Shown here: positions 33,495-41,849 of the stretch, piece by piece | How positions within the stretch are numbered: the stretch's first letter is position 1 | Layout: each line of letters starts with the position of its first letter | Assembly: GCA_902529105.1 (NCBI GenBank) | Contig: CABZUW010000002.1 | Location: 1-64,000 of the forward strand | Direction of reading: 5' to 3' | Length of the DNA: 64,000 nt | DNA from: an uncultured Pelagibacteraceae bacterium | Lineage (GTDB): Bacteria > Pseudomonadota > Alphaproteobacteria > Pelagibacterales > Pelagibacteraceae | Notes under the pieces: model-generated | Databases searched by the model: none | What the model was told of the DNA's origin: nothing | The model's input: only the letters and a program-made list of their open reading frames with translations | Program-made: the position numbers and the translations under genes

Positions 33495-34484
33495 ATGATT
33501 ATCACTGGAAAATATCCAAATTTGAGAATGAGAAGAAATAGACGAACTGATTGGGTAAGACGATTGGTTGAGGAAAATAATATCACCTCTAGTGATTTAA
33601 TATTACCTATTTTTTTAGTTGAGGGAAAAAATAAAAAACAGGAAATAACAAATATGCCAGGAGTCTATAGATATTCTTTAAATAAGTTACATACGATACT
33701 TGATAAAGCTATTAAATTAAAAATTCCAACAGTAGCTTTGTTCCCTTACACAGAAAAAAAATTAAAAAATACTAAGGGTTCTGAGGCATTAAATGAAAAC
33801 AATTTAGTTTGTAAAGCTATAAGATACATTAAGAAAAAATATAAAGATCAAGTTGGGATAATGTGCGATGTTGCTCTAGATCCATATACAAATCATGGAC
33901 ATGATGGAATATTAAAAAATGATAAAATTTTAAATGATGAAACAAATGAAATATTAATAAAACAATCCTTACTACAAGCCTCAATGGGATGTGATATTAT
34001 AGCTCCTTCAGATATGATGGATGGTAGAATCGGTTTGATTAGAAAAAATCTTGATAAACATAGGTATCAAGATGTTCAGATACTTTCGTATGCAGTAAAA
34101 TATGCTTCAAGTTTTTATGGACCATTTAGAAATGCTGTGGGCACAAAAGGGATACTTAGAGGAGACAAAAAAACTTATCAAATGGATTTTAAAAATAAAA
34201 ATGAGGCTTTAAGAGAAGTATCGATAGACATCAAAGAAGGTGCAGATATGATTATGGTTAAACCTGGAATGCCTTATCTTGATATTATAAGCCTAATTAA
34301 AGAACAGTTCAAAATTCCAATAATCGCCTATCAAGTATCTGGTGAATACAGCCTTATTATGAATGGAATAGAAAGAAATATTATTAATGAAAAAGCAATA
34401 ATTGAGAGCTTAATATCGTTTAAACGAGCAGGTGCAAATGCAATCGTAACATATTTTGCAGATAGGATTTTAAAATATTTATAG
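33495..34484 (+). CDS. hemB: Delta-aminolevulinic acid dehydratase (porphobilinogen synthase)
   Basis: Condenses two ALA molecules to porphobilinogen in heme synthesis. Landmarks: RMRRNRRTDWVRRLV, LILPIFLVEG, CDVALDPYTNHGHDGIL, MGCDIIAPSDMMDGRIG, FYGPFRNAVG and the Schiff-base lysine in DMIMVKPGMPYLDI. The aspartate-bearing DPYTNHGHDG replaces the zinc cysteines of the animal type, so a magnesium enzyme. I use the ATG at 33495; a TTG two codons upstream is possible. Overlaps recO by 6 bases at the 3' end. Confidence 0.96.
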   Translation: MIITGKYPNLRMRRNRRTDWVRRLVEENNITSSDLILPIFLVEGKNKKQEITNMPGVYRYSLNKLHTILDKAIKLKIPTVALFPYTEKKLKNTKGSEALNENNLVCKAIRYIKKKYKDQVGIMCDVALDPYTNHGHDGILKNDKILNDETNEILIKQSLLQASMGCDIIAPSDMMDGRIGLIRKNLDKHRYQDVQILSYAVKYASSFYGPFRNAVGTKGILRGDKKTYQMDFKNKNEALREVSIDIKEGADMIMVKPGMPYLDIISLIKEQFKIPIIAYQVSGEYSLIMNGIERNIINEKAIIESLISFKRAGANAIVTYFADRILKYL

Positions 34485-35159
34485 TTTTCTTACAAGATTT
34501 ACAAAACTAATTCTAGTTTCAGGTAAAGCTAGATTGTTTTTACTCAAAATTGACTTTTCTAAAAAGTTACCAATTATATCAATACCAGCTATTAAATCTT
34601 CTTTGGAAACATTTTCTATACTATTTTCTACTAAAAAATTAGGAACTTTTTTTTCATCTGAGAGTGAAAAGTATTTATGTGTTCCATTTAGTTTAATTTT
34701 TTTAGTATAATTGTTTAAATTTAACTCGTACCCTAGATTTTTATATAAATCTAATTCCCAAAATATATATGATGTTAACCAATTTTCTTTTGCAAGAAAT
34801 TCAAAAAAAATACTGATTAATTCAAATATTTTATCATTTTTTTGATTTTCAACAGTAAGCAATTTTATCAAATTAAATATATTAACTATACAAGAAAGTT
34901 TAATTTGGTTTTCTAAAAATATTGGTGTATTAACTTTATCTATCTCTAATTTAAAGTTACCAATTAAATTTTCATTTTTAGAGGAAAAGTTAATGTGAAA
35001 GCAATTTCCAACAAATAAATAATTTTTTATTTTTTTTGAGGTTGCACCAAATAATATACCTTTAACCTTGCCTCTTTCTTGAGTAAAAAGTTCAATAATG
35101 GAGGAATTTTCGTTATATCTATTAGAAGAGATTAAATAACCCTTATCTTGCCAATTCAT
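34479..35159 (-). CDS. recO: DNA repair protein RecO
   Basis: RecFOR-pathway mediator that loads RecA. The 226-residue protein starts MNWQDKGYLISSNRYNENSSIIELFTQERGKVKGILFG, the OB-fold typical of alphaproteobacterial RecO, followed by a helical part with FWELDLYKNLGYELNL. The zinc cysteines seen in some RecO are absent. Overlaps rnc by 17 bases; era, normally between these two genes, is missing. Confidence 0.92.
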   Translation of the reverse strand: MNWQDKGYLISSNRYNENSSIIELFTQERGKVKGILFGATSKKIKNYLFVGNCFHINFSSKNENLIGNFKLEIDKVNTPIFLENQIKLSCIVNIFNLIKLLTVENQKNDKIFELISIFFEFLAKENWLTSYIFWELDLYKNLGYELNLNNYTKKIKLNGTHKYFSLSDEKKVPNFLVENSIENVSKEDLIAGIDIIGNFLEKSILSKNNLALPETRISFVNLVRKL

Positions 35160-35820
35160 TTTTAGTGTATGAATTTAAAAATTTTTCTGCTGCGTTTTGT
35201 TCAGCATTTTTTTTTGATGAACCTTTACCGTGCACAAATTTGGAACCTTTTAGTTTAACAGCTACAGTAAAGCTAGGACTGTGTCTAGGTCCTGTGTTAG
35301 ATATTAGTTTGTAATTAGGTAATAACTTATATTTTTTAAGTGATAATTCTTGTAGTTTAGTTTTAGCATCTATTTCTGTATTTTTTGATAATAAGATAAA
35401 TTTATCCCATTCCTTGAGAATAAATTTTTCTACAACATTTAACCCTTGATCTAAATAAATTGCACCAATAATTGCCTCAATACAATCTGATATTATTTTT
35501 TTTTGAATCAAATCAGAATTTTTTTTGTTATTTGCAACGAGAATGAAATTTTTTAAATTTAAATTTTTACCAACCTCATAACATTTGTTTCTATTAACTA
35601 ATGATGCAAACTTTTTATCTAAAATACCCTCCTTTTCATTAGGATAAATTTCAAGTAACTTTTTCGATATCACTAAACCTAATACACGATCGCCTAAAAA
35701 TTCAAGTTTTTCGTAATTTAATTTTGAATTATAGCTTTTATGTGTAATAGCTCTTTTCAATAAACTTTCGTTCTTAAAATTAATATTAAGTATTTTTTGA
35801 ATATTATCTATTTTTTTCAT
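35143..35820 (-). CDS. rnc: Ribonuclease III
   Basis: Cleaves double-stranded RNA such as the rRNA precursor. 225 residues with the signature YEKLEFLGDRVLGLVIS, DCIEAIIGAIYLDQG supplying the catalytic acids, and a C-terminal double-stranded-RNA domain: DAKTKLQELSLKKY, SPSFTVAVKLKG and GSSKKNAEQNAAEKFL. One base overlap with lepB. Confidence 0.97.
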   Translation of the reverse strand: MKKIDNIQKILNINFKNESLLKRAITHKSYNSKLNYEKLEFLGDRVLGLVISKKLLEIYPNEKEGILDKKFASLVNRNKCYEVGKNLNLKNFILVANNKKNSDLIQKKIISDCIEAIIGAIYLDQGLNVVEKFILKEWDKFILLSKNTEIDAKTKLQELSLKKYKLLPNYKLISNTGPRHSPSFTVAVKLKGSKFVHGKGSSKKNAEQNAAEKFLNSYTKNELAR

Positions 35821-36545
35821 TAAATTAATTTCTTAAAGAATCTTTTAAATCTTATTGAATTTTTCCACTTTGTAAAATTAAAGATGCTCGCAACCCTCGG
35901 GTCAGAAGAAAAAAATAAGATTTGTGCTTTTCCTACGAGATTATTTTCATGAACATATCCTACCTCATCTAAAAATCTACTATCCTTTGAACAATCTCTG
36001 TTATCTCCTAAGAAAAAAAAATGATTTTCTGGAACTATATATTTTTCTGAGTTCATAAATGTGTAATCTTTTCTATAAGAAGCTAAATAATTTTTTCCAT
36101 TAGGTAACTTTTCCTCATAGGTAATAACTTCAATTTTCTGTGGACCACAATACAGTTCTTCAGATTTGCTTGTCACAGTTCTCAAAATTTGATTATTATT
36201 TAAATATATTTCGCCATCAATAAATTGGATTACGTCACCAGGTAATCCTACTAATCTTTTAATGTAATCAGTCCTATTATCTGCAGGCGTTTTAAAAACT
36301 ATTATATCACCCCTACTCGGTTTTGAATTGAGAATTCTGCCATCAAATATAGGTGGACTAAACGGAAATGAGTGTCTGCTATATCCGTAAGATAGTTTTG
36401 TAACAAATAATCGATCACCAACTAATAAATTTGGTTCCATTGATGATGAAGGTATATAAAAAGGTTGAATTAATAATGAGCGAATTATCACTGCAATAAT
36501 TAGCGCATAAAATAATGTTTTTAAATTTTCAATAATCCATTTCAT
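35820..36545 (-). CDS. lepB: Signal peptidase I
   Basis: Removes signal peptides at the periplasmic face. 241 residues: one N-terminal membrane helix, nucleophile Ser in IPSSSMEPNLLVGD near residue 35, general-base Lys in TDYIKRLVGLPGD and the late GDNRDCSKDSR. lepB-rnc order is conserved. Overlaps acpS by 4 bases. Confidence 0.97.
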   Translation of the reverse strand: MKWIIENLKTLFYALIIAVIIRSLLIQPFYIPSSSMEPNLLVGDRLFVTKLSYGYSRHSFPFSPPIFDGRILNSKPSRGDIIVFKTPADNRTDYIKRLVGLPGDVIQFIDGEIYLNNNQILRTVTSKSEELYCGPQKIEVITYEEKLPNGKNYLASYRKDYTFMNSEKYIVPENHFFFLGDNRDCSKDSRFLDEVGYVHENNLVGKAQILFFSSDPRVASIFNFTKWKNSIRFKRFFKKLI

Positions 36546-36937
36546 TTTAGCCTTTCATTAAGTATTACGTAAGCAATCGAGTATCTCTTTTCATCAGATA
36601 TAGATAGGTGGATTTGATATTTTTTTATTTTAAATTTTTTCTTTATAAATAATTGAATTTTTTTCTCTAACTCGATAAATGGCTGGCCTTTGCTATTATT
36701 AATTATTGTAATATCGTTGAATTTTAAGCCTTTTGATAAACCAGTTCCAATTGCTTTTAAAAAAGCCTCTTTAGCGGCAAACCTTTTGGCAAAATAATTA
36801 GTTTTATTTACTCGTTTGTTTTTTGCGATATCTTTTTCTTTACTAGAAAATATTTTATTAACAAAATTTTTATTTTTTATAGCTTTTTCTATTCTCCTGT
36901 TTTCAACAATATCAACTCCGTTGCCCAATATTCTCAT
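36542..36937 (-). CDS. acpS: Holo-[acyl-carrier-protein] synthase
   Basis: Attaches phosphopantetheine to ACP. 131 residues with GNGVDIVENRRIEKAI (metal aspartate), FSSKEKDIA and FAKRFAAKEAFLKAIGTGLSKGLKFNDI, the AcpS hallmark. Two bases after pdxJ; pdxJ-acpS is a widely conserved pair. Confidence 0.96.
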   Translation of the reverse strand: MRILGNGVDIVENRRIEKAIKNKNFVNKIFSSKEKDIAKNKRVNKTNYFAKRFAAKEAFLKAIGTGLSKGLKFNDITIINNSKGQPFIELEKKIQLFIKKKFKIKKYQIHLSISDEKRYSIAYVILNERLK

Positions 36938-36939
36938 TT

Positions 36940-37656
36940 TTATCTACAAATACTCTTAAATACTTTAATAGTTTTCTTTAAACCAAAAAAAACTGACTCA
37001 CCTATTATAAAATGTCCAATATTAAATTCTTTTATTCCTTTTATTTTAGAAAGAATTTTAGCTGTTTTATAATCCATCCCATGACCAGCATGAACCTCAA
37101 TACCTAAATTATTAGCATACCTGACTACTTTAATAATTTTCCTCAGTTCGCTTTTATAAAATTTATTTTTTTTTATTAAATTTGAAATTCGACCTGTATG
37201 TATTTCAATACAATCAGCATTTAAATCTTTTGACAATCTTACATCTTTAGTTGATGGATTTATAAATAAACTTGTTCGTATTTTATTATTATTTAGAACA
37301 TTAATAATTTTTTTTATTTTTATATTATTATTATTTAAATTTAATCCACCCTCTGTAGTGATTTCATTTCTTTTTTCTGGCACCAAACAAATAAAATTTG
37401 GTTTATTTTTTAAAGCTATTTTTAATATTTTCAAATCAGCTGCCATTTCTAAATTTAAGGGGATTTTTTTATTAGAAGATATTTTTTTTAGATCAAAATC
37501 TTTAATATGTCTTCTATCTTCTCTTAAATGAATAGTGATAGAGTCTGCCCCACATTTCATTGCATATATAGCTGCTTTATAAGGGTCTGGGTGATCTTCA
37601 CCTCTTGCATTTCGAATAGTAGCGATATGGTCAATATTAACTCCCAATCTAATCAT
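36940..37656 (-). CDS. pdxJ: Pyridoxine 5'-phosphate synthase
   Basis: Final step of the DXP-dependent vitamin B6 pathway. 238 residues: RLGVNIDHIATIRNARG, DPYKAAIYAMKCGADSITIHLREDRRHI, NLEMAADLKI, IEIHTGRIS and VHAGHGMDYKT, all PdxJ features. Overlaps pyrE by 4 bases. Confidence 0.97.
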   Translation of the reverse strand: MIRLGVNIDHIATIRNARGEDHPDPYKAAIYAMKCGADSITIHLREDRRHIKDFDLKKISSNKKIPLNLEMAADLKILKIALKNKPNFICLVPEKRNEITTEGGLNLNNNNIKIKKIINVLNNNKIRTSLFINPSTKDVRLSKDLNADCIEIHTGRISNLIKKNKFYKSELRKIIKVVRYANNLGIEVHAGHGMDYKTAKILSKIKGIKEFNIGHFIIGESVFFGLKKTIKVFKSICR

Positions 37657-38243
37657 TTTAAGAACCTACTCCCTGGTGAAGTAATCGGAATTTGTTTAAG
37701 AGTATGAGGAATATTTTTTTTTTTAAAAACTGGTACTTTAATCTTCAATTGAGATATAATTGGTTTACTTTTTATTTTAAGATTTTTTTTTTCCGATCTG
37801 TTAATTAATGAAGCAAATCCTAATAATTTTGCTTCAGACTTTTTTACTAATTCTGAACATTCTAGACTAGATCCACCAGTTGTTATCACATCCTCAATAA
37901 TTAAAACTTTAGAGTTTCTTTTAATATTAAACCCCCTTCTTAATTTAAATTTACCTTTGACCCTTTCAGCAAAGATTGTTTCTATTTTTAAAATCCTACC
38001 TATTTCATATCCAATTACGATACCACCAATTGCTGGTGCTAAAATTAAATCAATTTTTTTAAATTTTTTTTTAATTTTTTTACTTAAAGATAAACAAAGT
38101 TTGGATGCTAGGTGAGGATGACTCAAAACTTTCGCGCATTGAATATAAATTGGAGAATGCAAACCTGATGATAAAACAAAGTGTCCTTCTAATAATGCAT
38201 TAGTTTTTTTTAAAACTTTCAAGGAGTTTTTTAAAGAAAGCAT
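37653..38243 (-). CDS. pyrE: Orotate phosphoribosyltransferase
   Basis: Joins orotate with PRPP in UMP synthesis. 196 residues: NALLEGHFVLSSGLHSPIYIQCAK at the N-terminus, and the PRPP-binding motif VLIIEDVITTGGSSLEC. The first 14 codons overlap the end of the Rel/SpoT gene (44 bases), but the N-terminal sequence agrees with alphaproteobacterial PyrE, so the overlap looks real. Confidence 0.95.
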   Translation of the reverse strand: MLSLKNSLKVLKKTNALLEGHFVLSSGLHSPIYIQCAKVLSHPHLASKLCLSLSKKIKKKFKKIDLILAPAIGGIVIGYEIGRILKIETIFAERVKGKFKLRRGFNIKRNSKVLIIEDVITTGGSSLECSELVKKSEAKLLGFASLINRSEKKNLKIKSKPIISQLKIKVPVFKKKNIPHTLKQIPITSPGSRFLK

Positions 38244-39945
38244 ATTTACTATTTTTATGTCTAATTATTTTAAAGCTATGTTCTTTTTGTTTTAGCTGAC
38301 TAATTAAATTTGTAAAGTTTTTCAAATCATTAATAAGTAGATTAAAATGAAAATTTATCGTACTTTTAGTCTTTTCGACCATTTCTACACTTGTTATATT
38401 TACATTATGACTACCTATAAGAGTAGTAACCTCTCCTAAAACACCTGGTTTATCAAAAAGAGATATCCATAGTGTCGTATTATATTTTTTATTCCTAGCT
38501 GTTCCATTGGTTTCTCTATATTGCCAATATCGTCTGATTGCAGCTCTTGCTTTACCAGTTTTAGCAGTGCTTACCCAATGCAAAGATGGGGATACCTTTT
38601 TGGATGTTATAATTTTTACAACATCTCCATTAATTAAAACTGATTGCATATCACTTTCTTTCCCATTTATTTCACATCCAACTGCCTTATCACCGATTTT
38701 TGTATGAACAGCATAAGCAAAATCTATTGGTGTAGCATTTTTAGGCAATTTAATTACAGATCCTTTTGGAGTAAAACAAAAAACGTTTTCTTGAAACATT
38801 TGAAGTTTTGTAAATTCATAAGAATCCTCAGGGTTTTCATTCTTATCAATAATTTCTACCAAATCTGCTAACCAATCATATTCTTTCCATGTTAAAGAAT
38901 TAAATTTTTCCGATGACTTATATTTCCAGTGAGATGCAATACCTCTTTGTGCATATTCATGCATTTGCATAGTTCTGAGTTGTATTTCTATTGGTCTCTT
39001 GTTTGGTCCAATTACAGCTGTATGTAGAGACTGATAATTATTTATTTTTGGTGAAGAAATATAATCTTTAAACCTACCTGGTATGCAGTTCCAATTACTA
39101 TGAAATACACCTAGCGCTTTGTAGCACTCGTCCACATCATCTAATATAATTCTAAATCCAATTATATCTGTCATTTGCTCTAGAGATGTTCTTTTTTTTT
39201 GAACTTTTTTCCATAAAGAAAAAGGGGTTTTTTCTCTACCAAAAATTTTACAATTTATATTCTTTTTTGTAAGAAGATTTTTTAATTCATCGGATACTGT
39301 ATTGAAATTTATCTTATTGGTTTCTTTTATATTACTTAATCTATCATTGATTAATTTTCTAGCCTCAGGATTTAATACTTCAAAACATAAATCTTCTAAT
39401 TCGTCTTTAATTCTATTCATCCCCATTCTATCAGCTAATGGTGCATAAATTTCCATTGTTTCTTTTGCTTTTCTTATTTGCTTATCTTTATTTGAAACAA
39501 ATTGAATTGTTCTCATATTATGAAGTCTGTCAGCAAGTTTGACCAATAAAACTCTTATATCCTTTGAGGTAGCAAGGATTAATTTTCTAAAATTCTCAGC
39601 CTTAGAATTTGCTACAGCCTGGTTTTCAAAAACAGAAATTTTAGTAACTCCATCAACTAAATCGGCAACCTCTTTTCCAAATTCTTTTTCTATAGTTTTG
39701 TAAGTGGCATGAGTATCCTCTATGGTATCATGTAGCAAACCAGTAGCAATTGTTGCACTATCTAATTTTAATTCTGTCAATATATTCGCAACAGCCACTG
39801 GATGAATTATGTATGGTGAACCTTCATCTCTTTTTTGCTTCTCGTGTGCTTTTAATGCGAAATCATATGCTTTGGATAAAGTCTCTGGATTTAAAAACCT
39901 ATTGTAGGATTTCACCTTATTTATTAAATCATCTGGCTTAAGCAT
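38200..39945 (-). CDS. spoT: Bifunctional (p)ppGpp synthetase/hydrolase, shortened C-terminus
   Basis: Makes and degrades the stringent alarmone. Residues 1-190: hydrolase HD domain with HPVAVANIL and LLHDTIEDT (His72, Asp73). Residues 220-345: synthetase domain with MTDIIGFRI and GRFKDYISSPKINNYQSLHT; RFKD at 291-294 is the RxKD type of bifunctional enzymes. TGS domain about 388-450, then a 40-residue linker directly to an ACT domain from about 490. The helical and zinc-finger/conserved-cysteine domains are missing, giving 581 residues against 700 or more. No rpoZ lies upstream. Confidence 0.94.
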   Translation of the reverse strand: MLKPDDLINKVKSYNRFLNPETLSKAYDFALKAHEKQKRDEGSPYIIHPVAVANILTELKLDSATIATGLLHDTIEDTHATYKTIEKEFGKEVADLVDGVTKISVFENQAVANSKAENFRKLILATSKDIRVLLVKLADRLHNMRTIQFVSNKDKQIRKAKETMEIYAPLADRMGMNRIKDELEDLCFEVLNPEARKLINDRLSNIKETNKINFNTVSDELKNLLTKKNINCKIFGREKTPFSLWKKVQKKRTSLEQMTDIIGFRIILDDVDECYKALGVFHSNWNCIPGRFKDYISSPKINNYQSLHTAVIGPNKRPIEIQLRTMQMHEYAQRGIASHWKYKSSEKFNSLTWKEYDWLADLVEIIDKNENPEDSYEFTKLQMFQENVFCFTPKGSVIKLPKNATPIDFAYAVHTKIGDKAVGCEINGKESDMQSVLINGDVVKIITSKKVSPSLHWVSTAKTGKARAAIRRYWQYRETNGTARNKKYNTTLWISLFDKPGVLGEVTTLIGSHNVNITSVEMVEKTKSTINFHFNLLINDLKNFTNLISQLKQKEHSFKIIRHKNSKYAFFKKLLESFKKN

Positions 39946-39964
39946 AATTACTTATACCATTAAA

Positions 39965-40531
39965 TCACATAACTTTAATAGCTGTTATGCTACTTAATGG
40001 TAATTTTGACATTAATTCTGTTATTTTTTGCTTAGTTTTAGGATGCTTCCAATTATTACAAATTTCAAAAAGTGGCAATAATACAAAATTTCTTACTGAC
40101 ATTCTTGGGTGAGGTACTATCAAAAAGTCTTTTTTAATCTTAATCGAATAATTTTTTTGATTGTAGTCTATTATATCTATATCACAGACTCTAGGTGAAT
40201 TTCTTGGGCTTGGAGTTCTTCCAATTAACTTTTCAATATTTTTTAAATTTAAAAAAAGACTTGGAAGGGATAAATCCGTATTAATTTTTAGAACAATATT
40301 TAAATATTTTGGAAACTTTGTGTTTGGCCATGATGGAGTTTCATAAAATGAAGAACTTTTTAAAATATTCATTTTATGAAATAGTATTAAATTTTTTGTC
40401 TTCTCAATATTTATGATACGATCACCCAAATTAGATCCTATGGATAAATATGCTGTATTAACTACTTTTTCTAAAATATCTTGCCTTTTCTCTATTCCAG
40501 TCTCTGGTTTTTTTAGTTTGTCTTTTATCAT
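39965..40531 (-). CDS. folK: 2-amino-4-hydroxy-6-hydroxymethyldihydropteridine pyrophosphokinase
   Basis: Pyrophosphorylates the pterin in folate synthesis. Motifs: [61 protein letters not shown] and [17 protein letters not shown]. The only ATG start overlaps smpB by 74 bases; similarity to FolK begins about 26 codons in, so a non-ATG start near 40455 is possible. 188 residues from the ATG. Confidence 0.92.
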   Translation of the reverse strand: MIKDKLKKPETGIEKRQDILEKVVNTAYLSIGSNLGDRIINIEKTKNLILFHKMNILKSSSFYETPSWPNTKFPKYLNIVLKINTDLSLPSLFLNLKNIEKLIGRTPSPRNSPRVCDIDIIDYNQKNYSIKIKKDFLIVPHPRMSVRNFVLLPLFEICNNWKHPKTKQKITELMSKLPLSSITAIKVM

Positions 40532-40928
40532 GCATTTTTTTTCCTTTAGCTACTGCAATTTCAACTTTTGCTTTACCTTTCTTAAAATACATTTTGGTAG
40601 GAACCAATGTAAATCCATCTTCATTCATTTTTCCAATAAGCTTATTAATTTCCTTTTTATTAAATAATAATTTTCTCTCAGCATATGGATTATGGTTAAT
40701 GTAACTAGCAGCTTTATATAATGGAATATGTGAATTGATTAGATAAATCTCTCCTTTTTTTTCTACCGCATAGGACTCGGCAATATTAACTTTTCCTTGT
40801 CTGACAGATTTTATCTCAGACCCTTTTAAGACTATTCCTGCTTCAATCAGATCGTTAAAGAAGTAATTGAAACTAGCTTTTCTATTATATGAAATTATCT
40901 TTAAACCATTATTGGTTTTTTTTTTCAT
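40458..40928 (-). CDS. smpB: SsrA-binding protein SmpB
   Basis: Partner of tmRNA in rescue of stalled ribosomes. 156 residues: [43 protein letters not shown], the SmpB beta-barrel, then [22 protein letters not shown] and a tail [25 protein letters not shown] that inserts in the ribosome. The tail is complete despite overlapping folK. Its presence implies a tmRNA gene elsewhere. One-base overlap with dapA. Confidence 0.96.
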   Translation of the reverse strand: MKKKTNNGLKIISYNRKASFNYFFNDLIEAGIVLKGSEIKSVRQGKVNIAESYAVEKKGEIYLINSHIPLYKAASYINHNPYAERKLLFNKKEINKLIGKMNEDGFTLVPTKMYFKKGKAKVEIAVAKGKKMHDKRQTKKTRDWNREKARYFRKSS

Positions 40929-41809
40929 TATATTAATTCTGCAGACTTTAATGCTTTCTTTACCACTTCCTCTGTATCTTTTTTAATATTTACTAGTGGT
41001 AATCTTATTTCGTCACTACACAAACCTAAAAGTTTTGCCGCATACTTAACGGGTGCGGGATTACTTTCAATGAAAAGTGATTTATGTACAGGTTGTAAAA
41101 TTTTATCAATTTTTTGAGCCTCTTCTAACTCATTATCTAAACTTGATTTAGAAAATTTTTGCATATCAGAACATAACTTTGGCGCAATATTTGCTGTAAC
41201 AGAAATAACACCCACACCACCTCTTTTATTAAAATCTAAAGCTAAACCATCCTCACCAGTTAGCTGAATAAATTCATTTCCTAATTTTTTTATTGTTTGA
41301 TCTAATCTATCTAAGTCACCTGTAGCATCTTTAACTCCAGCAATATTTTTTAATTCAAATAATCTTGCCATAGTGTCAACGGACATATCTATTACACATC
41401 GGCTAGGTATATTATAAATTATGATTGGTAGATTGGTATTATCATTAATTTTTTTATAATGTTGATATAAACCTTCCTGAGTAGGCTTGTTGTAATATGG
41501 CGTTACTACAAGCACTCCGTCAGCACCTGCTTTTTCAGCGTGTTTAGTTAAGGCAACAGCTTCTTCGGTTGAATTTGAGCCTGTCCCAGCAATTACAGGA
41601 ATTTTTCCATTTGACTCTTTAATACAAATTTCAATGACTTTCTCGTGTTCATCATGACTTAAAGTTGGAGACTCACCGGTTGTCCCAGCTGGAACTAAAC
41701 CATTTGTTCCATTTTCTAAATGAAAATTAATTAGTTTTAAATAAGCTTCTTCATCTAGCTTATTATTCTTAAATGGGGTAATAATAGCAACATTTGATCC
41801 TTTAAACAT
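40928..41809 (-). CDS. dapA: 4-hydroxy-tetrahydrodipicolinate synthase
   Basis: First committed step of lysine and diaminopimelate synthesis. 293 residues: [67 protein letters not shown] and the Schiff-base lysine in [13 protein letters not shown]. First gene of the long minus-strand run and divergent from the transglycosylase gene, with 40 bases between starts. Confidence 0.97.
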   Translation of the reverse strand: MFKGSNVAIITPFKNNKLDEEAYLKLINFHLENGTNGLVPAGTTGESPTLSHDEHEKVIEICIKESNGKIPVIAGTGSNSTEEAVALTKHAEKAGADGVLVVTPYYNKPTQEGLYQHYKKINDNTNLPIIIYNIPSRCVIDMSVDTMARLFELKNIAGVKDATGDLDRLDQTIKKLGNEFIQLTGEDGLALDFNKRGGVGVISVTANIAPKLCSDMQKFSKSSLDNELEEAQKIDKILQPVHKSLFIESNPAPVKYAAKLLGLCSDEIRLPLVNIKKDTEEVVKKALKSAELI

Positions 41810-41849
41810 AAATATTTATAACATAATTTGTGGAATCGTTTGATATTTT

